A DNA stretch of 64,000 nucleotides from Pleodorina starrii. Taxonomy: Eukaryota; Chlorophyta; Chlorophyceae; Chlamydomonadales; Volvocaceae. Below are positions 46,101-55,200 of the stretch, piece by piece. The DNA is taken from the NCBI GenBank assembly GCA_030267565.1, contig BRXU01000037.1, positions 586,001-650,000 on the forward strand. Direction: 5' to 3'. The notes under the pieces are model-generated. The model had not been told where the DNA came from. It made no database searches and worked only from the letters and a program-made list of their open reading frames with translations. Each line of letters opens with the position of its first letter. Positions within the stretch are counted from its first letter, which is position 1. A program made the translations under genes and the position numbers.

Positions 46101-48451
46101 GCTGCAAGCGGCAGCGGCAGAAGGAGCAGCAGCCCTCCAAGCTCCCGCGCCGTAGATTCCACGGTGCTGTGAAAGAGTCGTCGCAATAACTGTCAACTGT
46201 CGACTGTCCAGACCGACCGTGTGAGCTGTCGACCGGAAGTACGGAACTGCACTGTTTCAGCTGCACGCACGCGTCATGCGCCGCCGCCGTGTGCTCCTCT
46301 GCGTACTTCCCGCCCTTCACTCCTCTGGATAGAAGCAAGGGTGGAGTACCCATCCATACCATGATGACCGTCCGTAGTGCATGGCAGTGTCATGCAGACG
46401 GCGGGCCGAGATAACGGATGGTGTCTGAAAACGAAGCTTTTGGTCGTTCGCCTAATCGCCTTTCGTCTTTCGGTGTGTGGGTGTGGACATTTTATAAGGC
46501 AAGGCACGTATGGGTTCCTTACTTATATTACATGTGGCGGCCCAGTGGGCGGACTCCTCAAAGGTCTGCCTGGTGCCACCCAAATGCACTGTACTGCACT
46601 GCTTTTACCAGAAACCAAACCGGTCTCCTCGAGTGCTCGCGCGGGGCGGCGCAGCAGCAGCTAGACTACAGCTCGGGCAACTGTATCTAGTGCTGCACGC
46701 TGGCCCCGCGGCCCGGCCTTCGAGGCGAGACCGTGCTCCTCCTTCCTACGCATTGCTACCTAAGACCCGGTGCAGGTCGCACCGAAGCCGCTCGAAGCTA
46801 GTCAGTCGTGTCTGGTTCTTGATGACGTTAGTCAGCCAGGGTGATCAGGCCTGGCCGGCTCGTCACTAGTAGTCTTGGAACATCTCGGCTGGCCTGGGCG
46901 GATGCCCAGTGGAGACTACTGAACTGATGTTACATCATTCCGCTTGAAGCATCACTATACTTCAGCATGTACGTATGCAGTAGGACCAAGCGAAGCGCTT
47001 CACACTGGAAGCGCTTGCACCTAGGTAGAGCTCGCACTGGACGAGCAGTGATTGGTTCCGGAGCCCGGGCATGACCATGGGTCCCGGCACGAGCCCAACC
47101 GAAAGCGTTCGTCTGCGCTCCAACTGTCAGTCAGTTTGACCAGATATTTCCCAGCCACCAACGGTGCACGACAGGTCGGGTTTCAGCAATTGTAGCGTAC
47201 ATGGGCGGCGCATAGCATCCGTTTGCGGTTCTATCAGTACATACAGGTAGTGCACACAAGGCGCAGGATTCCGGACGGGTAGCTCGGGTGTCCCGCCGTG
47301 CACCCTATCGGCGAAACGTCCAAGGAAAAGGTGGCAGCCGTGGCATGAGGTACGTACGACGAATCCTACTTTTTGGGCCGTTGCTGTCGTACGGAGCGGA
47401 CGTCTGGGGGCCAGTCCCCAGTTGGCCAGATGCTATCTGGGAAGTCCTGGGGAACCAGGGGTAGGCAATGGGTGAAGCAATCGCTATGGCAGCAATGGAA
47501 CCAACGTGGACAACGGGCCAAGGCTGTGATCCTGCGCAAATGGGGGAAATGGGTTCGAAGAATACGAGCCGCGCAGCGGCGGGTGTTTGATGGAGGTGCG
47601 GTGGACTTCCTCGCGCAAGGTAGTCGGCGCGAGGAACTCCTCAAACCGGAAGCTTTTCGCAGAAACCTGTCAACTGCCCGCCGTTATATCGAGTGATTGT
47701 TTTAGCGCAGCAGGGTTTGGCTTTGGCTTTTGGAGGCGCCTGGGCAAGCAGCCCGCGTCAATTGCACGGGCGGTGGAGGACATTTTTGCTTGGCTGGAGT
47801 CGGACCGCTCGACCGACCAGCGAGCCACGAGCATTTTTGGGAAGGGAAGGTGCTACAGGTGGCCCAGGGTATTATGACACACTTTAGTTTTACAGGCCTT
47901 GCAATATTAGCAAACGGACGTCATTGACCCTAAATCGCGGGCCGTACATGGCCGTATATGTCCGCTGTGAGGCCCTTAAGCCACGATATGAAACTCGGAC
48001 GAGAGCAGGAAGTATGCGGCGATATGTGCAACGGAGTCCCAAAAGTGCGGTTTCCGAAAATCGAGCCTAGCTCTAGTGTTGCTCTCGGTGTCAACTAGCC
48101 ATCTTAATGCGCATTAATATAAGTTTGTATTAGACGACAGTAAAGCGGTGTATTATTGTTGGGCTATATTATTAGCATATATTTAAGCCGCCACTCGCAC
48201 AATTACGCCGGTGGGACGAGACAACCGCCTCTGAATAAAGATACCGTACAAACAGACTATCGGGCTCCTGCGCCAAACGCGGCGCTTTGAGCGCCATGCA
48301 TTTCTGGCTTCTACTGCCTACAGGCGTATTTTCGCAGCTTTGGCTGCGCTGCAAGCCCAGCCTCGTCGGTTACGGCGACGCTGCATGACCCAGCGCTTGT
48401 CTTAGCTATCCGAAGGAACGCCGTAGATTAGCCGTTTATGAGGACTATACA

Positions 48452-48907
48452 ATGGAGGACAGCTTGACTGTAGACTGGCACAGATATAAGGCGCTGCAGG
48501 CGAGGGACATTGTCGACGCCGTGCGGCCAGGCCAGACGCCTCAGCAGAAGAAAGACTTCCTGCTGAACAACGGAGAGGCGTTGTGCCTTGGAGGCTGCGC
48601 CTTTGGTACGCGAGGCCGCCCTGCTTTGGCAGTCAGAAGTCTGAGTGAGGCGCTATCCAAGGACCCGCATGCGCGCTCCAAGGCGCACGCAAGAACGCCG
48701 CCAAGGCGTATGCGTGAAGACGCGGCCCGATATGTCCCCTTTTCTGACAACTTATACTTGAGCCTGTTAGCGTCCTGCAACAATAACCCCCTGACAGCCG
48801 ACCGCATGGAGGAGCACTACATTCGCAAGCACGCCGCGCTGAAAGGGGCCCCAAGGAGGCGTGCATCGATCCACGCGCGAAACGCCAAAGGCGCCACACG
48901 CATCTAA
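48452..48907 (+). CDS. Hypothetical 151-residue ORF
   Basis: The ATG-started frame begins MEDSLTVDWHRYKALQARDI and contains PGQTPQQKKDFLLNN and EEHYIRKHAALKGAP. Its residue mix is balanced, unlike the Arg/Ala-rich shadows elsewhere. I recognise no family. Its place beside an LTR-like sequence and a truncated retrotransposon makes an element-derived fragment more likely than a host gene. No promoter or splice support is visible. Confidence 0.3.
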   Translation: MEDSLTVDWHRYKALQARDIVDAVRPGQTPQQKKDFLLNNGEALCLGGCAFGTRGRPALAVRSLSEALSKDPHARSKAHARTPPRRMREDAARYVPFSDNLYLSLLASCNNNPLTADRMEEHYIRKHAALKGAPRRRASIHARNAKGATRI

Positions 48908-49133
48908 GCATGGACCGCATATACGGTACAACTGCGTTGATGGAGTTGGCTGACTTGGCGTCAGTGGCTGGTGGCACTGTCTGGGGCACCTGCTGGGCCG
49001 CAACGCACTGGCTGAAGTAGAGACGATGGGGATATGCAGCTCGCTCAAGGGCCGAGTCCCGAGCCCGCTGCAAACTCAACTCCTTCCCGCCTGAAGGCAC
49101 GTACGCCTTGCGCCCGGAGCGACCGGCCGACGC

Positions 49134-49811
49134 TGTCACGACACACTGCGTTATTGACACAGCGCGTCTATCTCGCTAGTTTTGCTGTTCTTGCCACTTT
49201 CGGGCGATTTTGTCAGTTACGGTTAGTTGGGCGGTTAGCACGCCGGAACGTGATCGTGCGACCGACCCAGGGCGCTTTCAGCCCGTATTAATTAGCGTTG
49301 TTGTAGTCGTTATGTTGCATTACGTGCTTTTTGCCGTGCGGTATCGGGCAACAGCGCCTGCTTGTCGGAGGACTTCGTATGCAGATGTGGATACGTAGGC
49401 TCCAGGGTGGGTCCCTTGCTCGGGCCCCGCTGTCCCGGCTTTGAGCCGCTGCTCGCGCTTGTGCGAGCAGCGGTGAAAATAGTCTAAACAACAGCAGTCG
49501 CTGGCCAGTCGTCAACTGGTTGTGGACCGTGAGAACGAGCAAAGGAATAGCCTGCGCTTCGTGTCCACCTAGACCACCGCAACAACATTCATCACTTGTA
49601 ACCCCAATAGCTTTCTCTCGCCTTCAGCCATAGTCGTCCCTATTGACCCTGGGCGCTCGCAGTCCGCGAGCGCGATCAGCCAGGGAGTGCGCCGTCCGGG
49701 ACGCGCGCCGTTCAGCGCGTGTCCCCAGTTCTGGGCGCCGTCAACTCATCGCCAAGGGGGGTTGGGCGCGGAGCTCTACCCGATGTGCCAGAGACGTAGT
49801 GTGTCGTGACA
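49134..49811. mobile_element. LTR-like element with 14-bp terminal inverted repeats
   Basis: The segment starts TGTCACGACACACT and ends with the exact complement AGTGTGTCGTGACA, 678 bp in all. The TG...CA ends suit an LTR. Two bases later a second copy of the first 38 bases begins (49814-49852, about three mismatches) and then breaks off. No coding frame is present and no matching LTR was seen beyond the retrotransposon at 50060-55118, so the two are probably unrelated. Confidence 0.6.
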
Positions 49812-50144
49812 GCTGTCACGACACACTGCGTAATTGACACAGCGTGTCGAAAGCCTGGATTGTACGGTCTACACCAGGAAACCCCTCCTCGGTCAAGGAT
49901 GGGGGAACGCCGCGGAATCTACTCCGGAAGACGGGATCTGAGTGCCGTCACTCCGGCGATCACTGCCTGAGCGGGAGCTGAGTGCCGCTCATGATCCAAG
50001 TACGGCAGGATCCCTAAGCCCGGCTAGGATAGAAAGGCCCGGTCAGGCCTGCCCGAAAAGCTCGAGTCACCTTTACCAGTCTGCAGTACGAATGCAGATG
50101 TCTTCGGCCGCTAGCTTCGCCGTCACGGGCTCGAGGGCTTCGCC

Positions 50145-50957
50145 ATGGCGTTTGTGGACGACATCCTGGTATTTTCGGCCACCGCGGAGGAGCATGTGCA
50201 GCACTGTGAGGCGGTGTTTCGATGTCTGATGGAGTGCGGCCTGCACCTGCACCCTGAGAAGACCATCATCGCTGCGGAGGAGGTCGAGTTCCTGGGGCAC
50301 ATGTGCTCGGCGATGGGTGTCAGGCCCATGGATGCCAAGTGCGCGGCCATCATGGCGCTGCAGCCGCCGACCAACCTGACGGAGCTACAAGCGTTGCTGG
50401 GGCTGTGCAATTACTACCGCTGCTACGTGCCGCATTTCAGTGAGATCGCGGCACCGCTGAACCAGCTCACGCGCAAGGGCGTCGTGTGGGGGAGCAGACT
50501 TGGCAGCCGGAGCACCAGGCGGCGCTGGACGCGATCAAGGCGCATTTCCGTCAAGAGGGGCTCATTCTGCGCCGGCTGCAACCCGGCCGACCCATCATTT
50601 TGCATACGGACTTCTCGGCCAGTGCCATCAGCGGGGTGCTCGGTCAGTTGGACGATGACGACAACGAGTACCTGGTGGCGTGTGTCTCCCGCTCTCTCAA
50701 CGCTCACGAGCGGAACTACATCAGCTACAAGGGTGAGATGCTTGCGGCGTGCTGGGCGATGCAGGCCATGCGGCCGTACCTGCACAGCGTGCAGTTCACG
50801 CTTGTCACTGACCACGCACCGCTCCTCTGGCTCATGGAGAACATCGCTCTGTTCTCCATGAGCCAGAGGAGCGGTGCGTGGTCAGTGACAAGCGTGAACT
50901 GCACGCTGTGCAGGTACGGCCGGCAGCGCCGGAGTCTACCAGCGGTGGCAGCTGATC
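50145..50957 (+). pseudogene. Broken reverse transcriptase / RNase H part of the retrotransposon
   Basis: From 50145 the frame carries the reverse-transcriptase active site FVDDILVFS, then VEFLGHMCS and LLGLCNYYRCYVPHFSEIAA from the end of the domain. The frame upstream is closed by TAG at 50112. At the G-run 50488-50492 one base is missing relative to the expected frame, and the sequence continues one frame over as QTWQPEHQAALDAIKAHF. RNase H motifs follow (HTDFSASAISGVLGQ, KGEMLAACWAM, TDHAPLLWL). A palindromic insertion (50771-50922) then destroys the frame, and the conserved continuation resumes near 50934. The copy cannot make a working polymerase as written. Confidence 0.85.
50771..50922. 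repeat. Palindrome with 73-bp perfect arms inside RNase H
   Basis: The left arm 50771-50843 is RNase H coding sequence. The right arm 50850-50922 is its exact inverse complement, with a 6-base spacer TCGCTC between them. Normal element sequence resumes right after the right arm. Confidence 0.95.
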
Positions 50958-53900
50958 ATGAGCCAGTATGATTTCAACATCACTCACCGTCCGGGCGCGC
51001 TCCACCAGAACGCTGACGCGCTCAGCCGCATGCCGCGGCCAAGCACTGCTGACGGTACGGGCTCGCGCATGGATGAGGAGGATGACCCGGTTCCGCCCAA
51101 ACCTCAGCTGGTGCCGTACCCGCGCGCCCTCGTCACCGGCACTGCGGCCAGCCTCAGCGGACCCATCCAGGCCCTGCTCACCCGCTCCCAGGCCCAACGC
51201 GAGCGACTACATGCTGCACTCACGGTGGGGAGCAACAGTGTGCTCCCCACGGCTGAGGAGCTGCTGGCAGGCAACAATGGTACGTTGACAGACCCAGTGG
51301 ATCGGTGCCCAGTGGAGGAACTGCTTCCGACTCAGCTTGCCACGCGGCAGCTCGTGCAGCATGCGAATCGCCTGGCGCGGGAGCACCGGGTTGCACTCAA
51401 CGCCATCACCTGCGAGCCACCCCGCGCCGCGGTTATGGAGCGGCCAGCATCAGCAGAGCAGGACCCTGTCACCGTCGCGCTGAACAGCAGTTTGAATTCG
51501 CATCACTTCCTGGAGAAAGCGCTGTCGGAGGGGTTGGTGGTGGTGGAGTACGGCAGCCACGCAGCGGGCCTTGAGGCTGTTTTGCGAGCAGGGTGGCACG
51601 TGCGGGCGTATCATGTCGCGGACGCACTGCCGCCGGCTGGGCTCAAGATGCTGCGCCAACGTCTGCGAGCGCTGGAGATTGAGTACCCGCATCAGCTCAG
51701 GTCCTCTGCGGTTCATAGCCCTTTCAATCAGCTCCCCACGTCCGGTGACGTGACGGAAGCCATGCTGCGCAACTTGGGGGCCGCCAAACAGCATCAGTGG
51801 CTGGTGGTGGGAGCTACCGAGTCGGCCGTCGACCCGCGGGCCAGGCGCATTCTACAGCTCATCGGCGCCCTGCAGCGTTTACAGCCGCGCCTGCTGCCGG
51901 GTTACTTCGTGCAAATCGCTGGAGACACAACCGCTGACACGGCCTTTGGCAACGGGTTCCTGGTGGACCTTGCCTGCTTGGGGCAGCGACAGCACGGCCT
52001 GGCGACGCTGTACACCAGCCTGGGGGAATCCAAGCGGCTTTCGCGCATGATCGGCTCACATGCGTGGGCCAGCCCCGTGGCGGAGCTCTCGGGTCTGCTA
52101 CCGGGGCGCACTCTCGCGCCGCTAGCGTCGCCGCTCTCGGATCCGTACCTGCGCTGTGACGTCCCAGGCGCGCGGCCAATTGTCTTGCCGCCAGGCGACC
52201 TCTTCGGTTCACCGCCGCCAGGCCTCATCGAAGCCGAGCCGCTGACAGCGCAGCAGCTGGAGCTCATACTTGGACTCAGTGGGTCAGTGACAGCAAGCGC
52301 CCCAGAGGCGCTGCGTCGGGAGCTCCTGGCTTCAGGCCCATCCTTCCCTGCAGCATCGCACGTCTTCGCCTTCAGCCAGGCGCTGCAGAGGGCCTACATG
52401 ACGCCGCACCATATGGCAACTCTCAAACCCACCTATGCAGCAGATCAGCCGGCCTTTCCGCTGGGGGGGGATGGGGTGCCGCCGTACACAGCGGACAGGC
52501 CAGCGGCTTTTGTAGCGCTCGCCACGCGTCCCTCACCGTCGCTCTTCAGCTGCACAACGCTGGTCTCTGAGGTAGCGGAAGTGCTGGATGGCCAGCAGCC
52601 AGCCAACCTTACGGACCCTTGCCTCGATCTGGAGATGCGCCACCTGCTGCACCATGGCTGCTACAGCGAGCAGCTATTGCCAAAGGAGCAGCAGCGCATC
52701 ACCAAGCGGGCCAGTTCATATCGTGAGTCGGGGGGCCGGTTGCTGCGCTACATGCCGAATGGCACTGTGCGGGAGGTGCCGGAGCCAGCGCAACGGCGGG
52801 ACATTATCGATCGGGCGCACAGCAGTCTGGGGCATTTCGGCAGCCGTCGGACGCTGGGGCTCCTGCAGTGCGGGTTCTGGTGGCCCGGCATGTCACGTGA
52901 CGTGTCGGCCGTGGTGGCGTCATGCAAGCTGTGTGATCAGGTCAACGCGGCAGGCAACGTGCGGCCAGAGCAGCTGCAGCCGCTGCCCATTCGGGGACCT
53001 TTCTACCGCTGGGGCTGTGACCTGGCGGGGCCCCTGCCGCCCACCAAGCGCGGTAACGTGATGGTCATGATTTGTGTGGAGCACTTCACCAAGCACATCG
53101 AACTGGTAGCACTGCCCAACAAGACTGCGGACGAGACGGCGCGTGTGCTGCTGGAGCGGGTGCTTTGCCGGTTCTCCGCGCCAGCGGAGGTGCTTACTGA
53201 TCGTGGCCAGGAGTGGGAGGGCGCCTTCGCGGCGTTGTGCGAGCAGTGCCTGATTGACCACCGGACCACGTCGCCCAATCATCCGCAAGCTGACGGTGCT
53301 GCTGAGCGGGTTGTCCAGACCACGAAGAAGGCGCTGCGGAAGTTCTGTGCGGAGCAGCGAAGCGTGGCGGATTGGGACGACTACCTGCCGTGGCTGCAAC
53401 TGGGCTACAACTGCTCTCCACAAGCCTCAACGGGGCACTCGCCGTACCTGCTGCTGTACGACACGCAGCCGGTCATCCCGCCTGCTATCCGCGAGCGTGT
53501 GACGGAGCCCCTGGACCCTGCCAACGAGACGCAATTCTATGACCACCTAACGCGTCGGGCAGAGCTCTTCCAGCGGCTGATGCCGGAGGCCGCCGGCAAT
53601 TTGCTCATCGCTCAGCACCGGGATACGCAGCGGTACGCGCGGGTCAGGGCTGGGGGCTATCAGCCTCGCATCGAGCGGTTTGAGCCGGGCGACTACGTGT
53701 ATGTGCTGGCGCGCAATCGCAGCAGCACCCTGCAGCCGCCGACGCGGGACAGTGTCCTGCGTGTCGTCCAGGTCAGCCCCGCCGGTGTCGTCACGCTGCG
53801 CGGCCGCTGCGGCACGGAGCGCAAGGAGCATGTCAGCCAGCTCCGGCCGTGCCATCTGCCAGATCTCGACCCCATCGTGGACCCGCGCCTGGCGGTGCCG

Positions 53901-55118
53901 CCGGCGGATCTGGCGTGTGAGGTGTGTGGGTTCCCGGATCAGGAGGAGGTCATGCTGCTGTGTGACGGGTGCGGCACGGGCTGGCACATGCACTGCTTGC
54001 GGCCGCAGCTCACCCAGGTGCCCAGTGGCACTTGGGTCTGCCCCGACTGTGCGGCGGCAGGGATCACAGTGGAGCAGATTGACGCAAAGCCGGTGCCAGC
54101 GGCGCCGGAGGCCCAGCCCAACATCTTCCCCAACGCGCAGCAGCGCCGCCGCCAAGCTGCGGCGGCAGCCCTGGACGGGCGGGCCGTGCGGCGGCGGGTC
54201 AAGGATCCCGTCACTCTCTCTGCGGCCGTTTGCGAGGGTGTCGCCCGCTACCTAGGTCCAGGGAGCGGTGCTCAGCAGTACGAGGTCACGTACGACAACG
54301 GCGCTGTGGAGCGCATGACCATGGTGACACTTCGCAAGCACCTCGTGCCGGAGTCGAGTGCTGGATCACCATCGTCACGACGGCGGCGCACCAGCCTTGC
54401 AGGCAGCACCAGCGTGCTACCGGACATTTGGGATTTTGGCAGCCTGACCGGAGCTCGAGCGGCTTTTGACCAGCTCGTTTTGGCAGCGGAGTACCCCGAC
54501 GGCCAAGTGGCCAAGTTCGTCAACTTGCTGCCTCGAGGCTTGGCGCACTTGCGGCGCAGCACCCGGGCGGGTGAGCTCACCCCGGAGCCGCGCCAGGCGC
54601 ACGGCCATGAGGTGGAGGCGTTGGTGCGGGCGGTGGATTTCGGGTTGTGTGCGGGAGTGCTTGACCCGTGGGCGGGCAAGGGGACAGTGGTGCGGGCGTT
54701 GCAGCAGAAGGGATACCGGGTGTTCAGCAACGATCCGTTCGACGGTCATGTGGCCGACAGGCATGAGGACCCCCTGCAGCCGGGGTTCTACCTTCGAGTT
54801 CAGGACGTTTGGCCTTTCGACGCGGTGGTGTCCTCGCCGTGGGCGGCAGCGGTTGATCTGGCCTTGCCGCTGGCCGCCAGGTTCGCGCCCATAGTCGCCA
54901 TGCATGTGGCGGCGCACTACGTCACCGACGCGCATGAGGCGCGCCGCCGCTATCTGCGGAGCCTGACGGAGGCAGGCAGGTTGGCGCTGATTCTGGGTTT
55001 GCCGAGGGGGGTTTGGGGCCGCCGGTGTGTGTGGTTGGTGGTTTTCGCGAGTCGGGGGCTTCGGGATCAGCTGCTGCGGGCCAAGGGCCAGGCGAACGGT
55101 CCATGGGTGATGGTGTAG
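50958..55118 (+). CDS. Retrotransposon polyprotein: RNase H end, DNMT-like, integrase, PHD finger, methyltransferase-like
   Basis: The intact 1,386-codon frame starts at an internal Met; the native protein began upstream. Residues 1-25 close RNase H (FNITHRPG, NADALSRMP). Residues about 190-365 resemble a DNA cytosine-C5 methyltransferase fold without its catalytic Pro-Cys. Residues about 615-665 are the integrase HHCC finger (HSSLGHF, CKLCDQ). The DDE core has Asp688, Asp748 and Glu783 (LTDRGQEWEG, HPQADGAAERVVQ), with 34 residues between the last two. An FEPGDYVYVLARN segment ends the integrase. Residues 986-1037 form a C4HC3 PHD finger (CEVCG, LLCDGCGTGWHMHCL, WVCPDC). Near residue 1110 a Tudor-like YEVTYDNGAVERMTM follows. 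Residues about 1160-1386 look like a class I methyltransferase (LDPWAGKGTVV, VVSSPW). Integration is established for the integrase; chromatin targeting or DNA modification by the added domains is inference. Confidence 0.9.
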   Translation: MSQYDFNITHRPGALHQNADALSRMPRPSTADGTGSRMDEEDDPVPPKPQLVPYPRALVTGTAASLSGPIQALLTRSQAQRERLHAALTVGSNSVLPTAEELLAGNNGTLTDPVDRCPVEELLPTQLATRQLVQHANRLAREHRVALNAITCEPPRAAVMERPASAEQDPVTVALNSSLNSHHFLEKALSEGLVVVEYGSHAAGLEAVLRAGWHVRAYHVADALPPAGLKMLRQRLRALEIEYPHQLRSSAVHSPFNQLPTSGDVTEAMLRNLGAAKQHQWLVVGATESAVDPRARRILQLIGALQRLQPRLLPGYFVQIAGDTTADTAFGNGFLVDLACLGQRQHGLATLYTSLGESKRLSRMIGSHAWASPVAELSGLLPGRTLAPLASPLSDPYLRCDVPGARPIVLPPGDLFGSPPPGLIEAEPLTAQQLELILGLSGSVTASAPEALRRELLASGPSFPAASHVFAFSQALQRAYMTPHHMATLKPTYAADQPAFPLGGDGVPPYTADRPAAFVALATRPSPSLFSCTTLVSEVAEVLDGQQPANLTDPCLDLEMRHLLHHGCYSEQLLPKEQQRITKRASSYRESGGRLLRYMPNGTVREVPEPAQRRDIIDRAHSSLGHFGSRRTLGLLQCGFWWPGMSRDVSAVVASCKLCDQVNAAGNVRPEQLQPLPIRGPFYRWGCDLAGPLPPTKRGNVMVMICVEHFTKHIELVALPNKTADETARVLLERVLCRFSAPAEVLTDRGQEWEGAFAALCEQCLIDHRTTSPNHPQADGAAERVVQTTKKALRKFCAEQRSVADWDDYLPWLQLGYNCSPQASTGHSPYLLLYDTQPVIPPAIRERVTEPLDPANETQFYDHLTRRAELFQRLMPEAAGNLLIAQHRDTQRYARVRAGGYQPRIERFEPGDYVYVLARNRSSTLQPPTRDSVLRVVQVSPAGVVTLRGRCGTERKEHVSQLRPCHLPDLDPIVDPRLAVPPADLACEVCGFPDQEEVMLLCDGCGTGWHMHCLRPQLTQVPSGTWVCPDCAAAGITVEQIDAKPVPAAPEAQPNIFPNAQQRRRQAAAAALDGRAVRRRVKDPVTLSAAVCEGVARYLGPGSGAQQYEVTYDNGAVERMTMVTLRKHLVPESSAGSPSSRRRRTSLAGSTSVLPDIWDFGSLTGARAAFDQLVLAAEYPDGQVAKFVNLLPRGLAHLRRSTRAGELTPEPRQAHGHEVEALVRAVDFGLCAGVLDPWAGKGTVVRALQQKGYRVFSNDPFDGHVADRHEDPLQPGFYLRVQDVWPFDAVVSSPWAAAVDLALPLAARFAPIVAMHVAAHYVTDAHEARRRYLRSLTEAGRLALILGLPRGVWGRRCVWLVVFASRGLRDQLLRAKGQANGPWVMV

Positions 55119-55200
55119 TGCTGTCGGGGAGGTTGCGAGCCAGTCAGTTGGGTTAAGGCGAAGGGTAGGATTTTCGAGCAGGGGGGGCAACCTGCTTTCC

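Larger units (their letters stand above)
40794..49133. other. Gene-poor region with repeats and fragments
   Basis: No complete gene is convincing. Listed separately are a possible terminal exon near 41448, the pentamer array at 42143-42881, the GGGGGC array near 43104 and a small unrecognised ORF at 48452. A roughly 65-bp direct duplication (GGTCTGCCGTACACGGGATT) lies at 41010-41095. Another dispersed motif copy is near 43390. From 43600 to 48400 the composition is mixed and I see only short frames. Confidence 0.5.
50060..55200 (+). mobile_element. 5'-truncated Ty3/gypsy-type retrotransposon with extra chromatin-type domains
   Basis: The order reverse transcriptase, RNase H, integrase is that of Ty3/gypsy elements. 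Gag, protease and most of reverse transcriptase are missing. The recognisable part begins near 50066 with a degraded segment translating to TFTSLQYECRCL, then breaks before the catalytic FVDD. The 3' limit is uncertain: a purine-rich run (GAGCAGGGGGGGC) near 55178 could be the polypurine tract. No LTR pair was found. Confidence 0.85.

Noticed and set aside
47373..47696. Plus-strand 107-residue Arg/Trp-rich frame
   Set aside because: No family recognised; it overlaps the doubtful LINE remnant in another frame and lacks coding signals.
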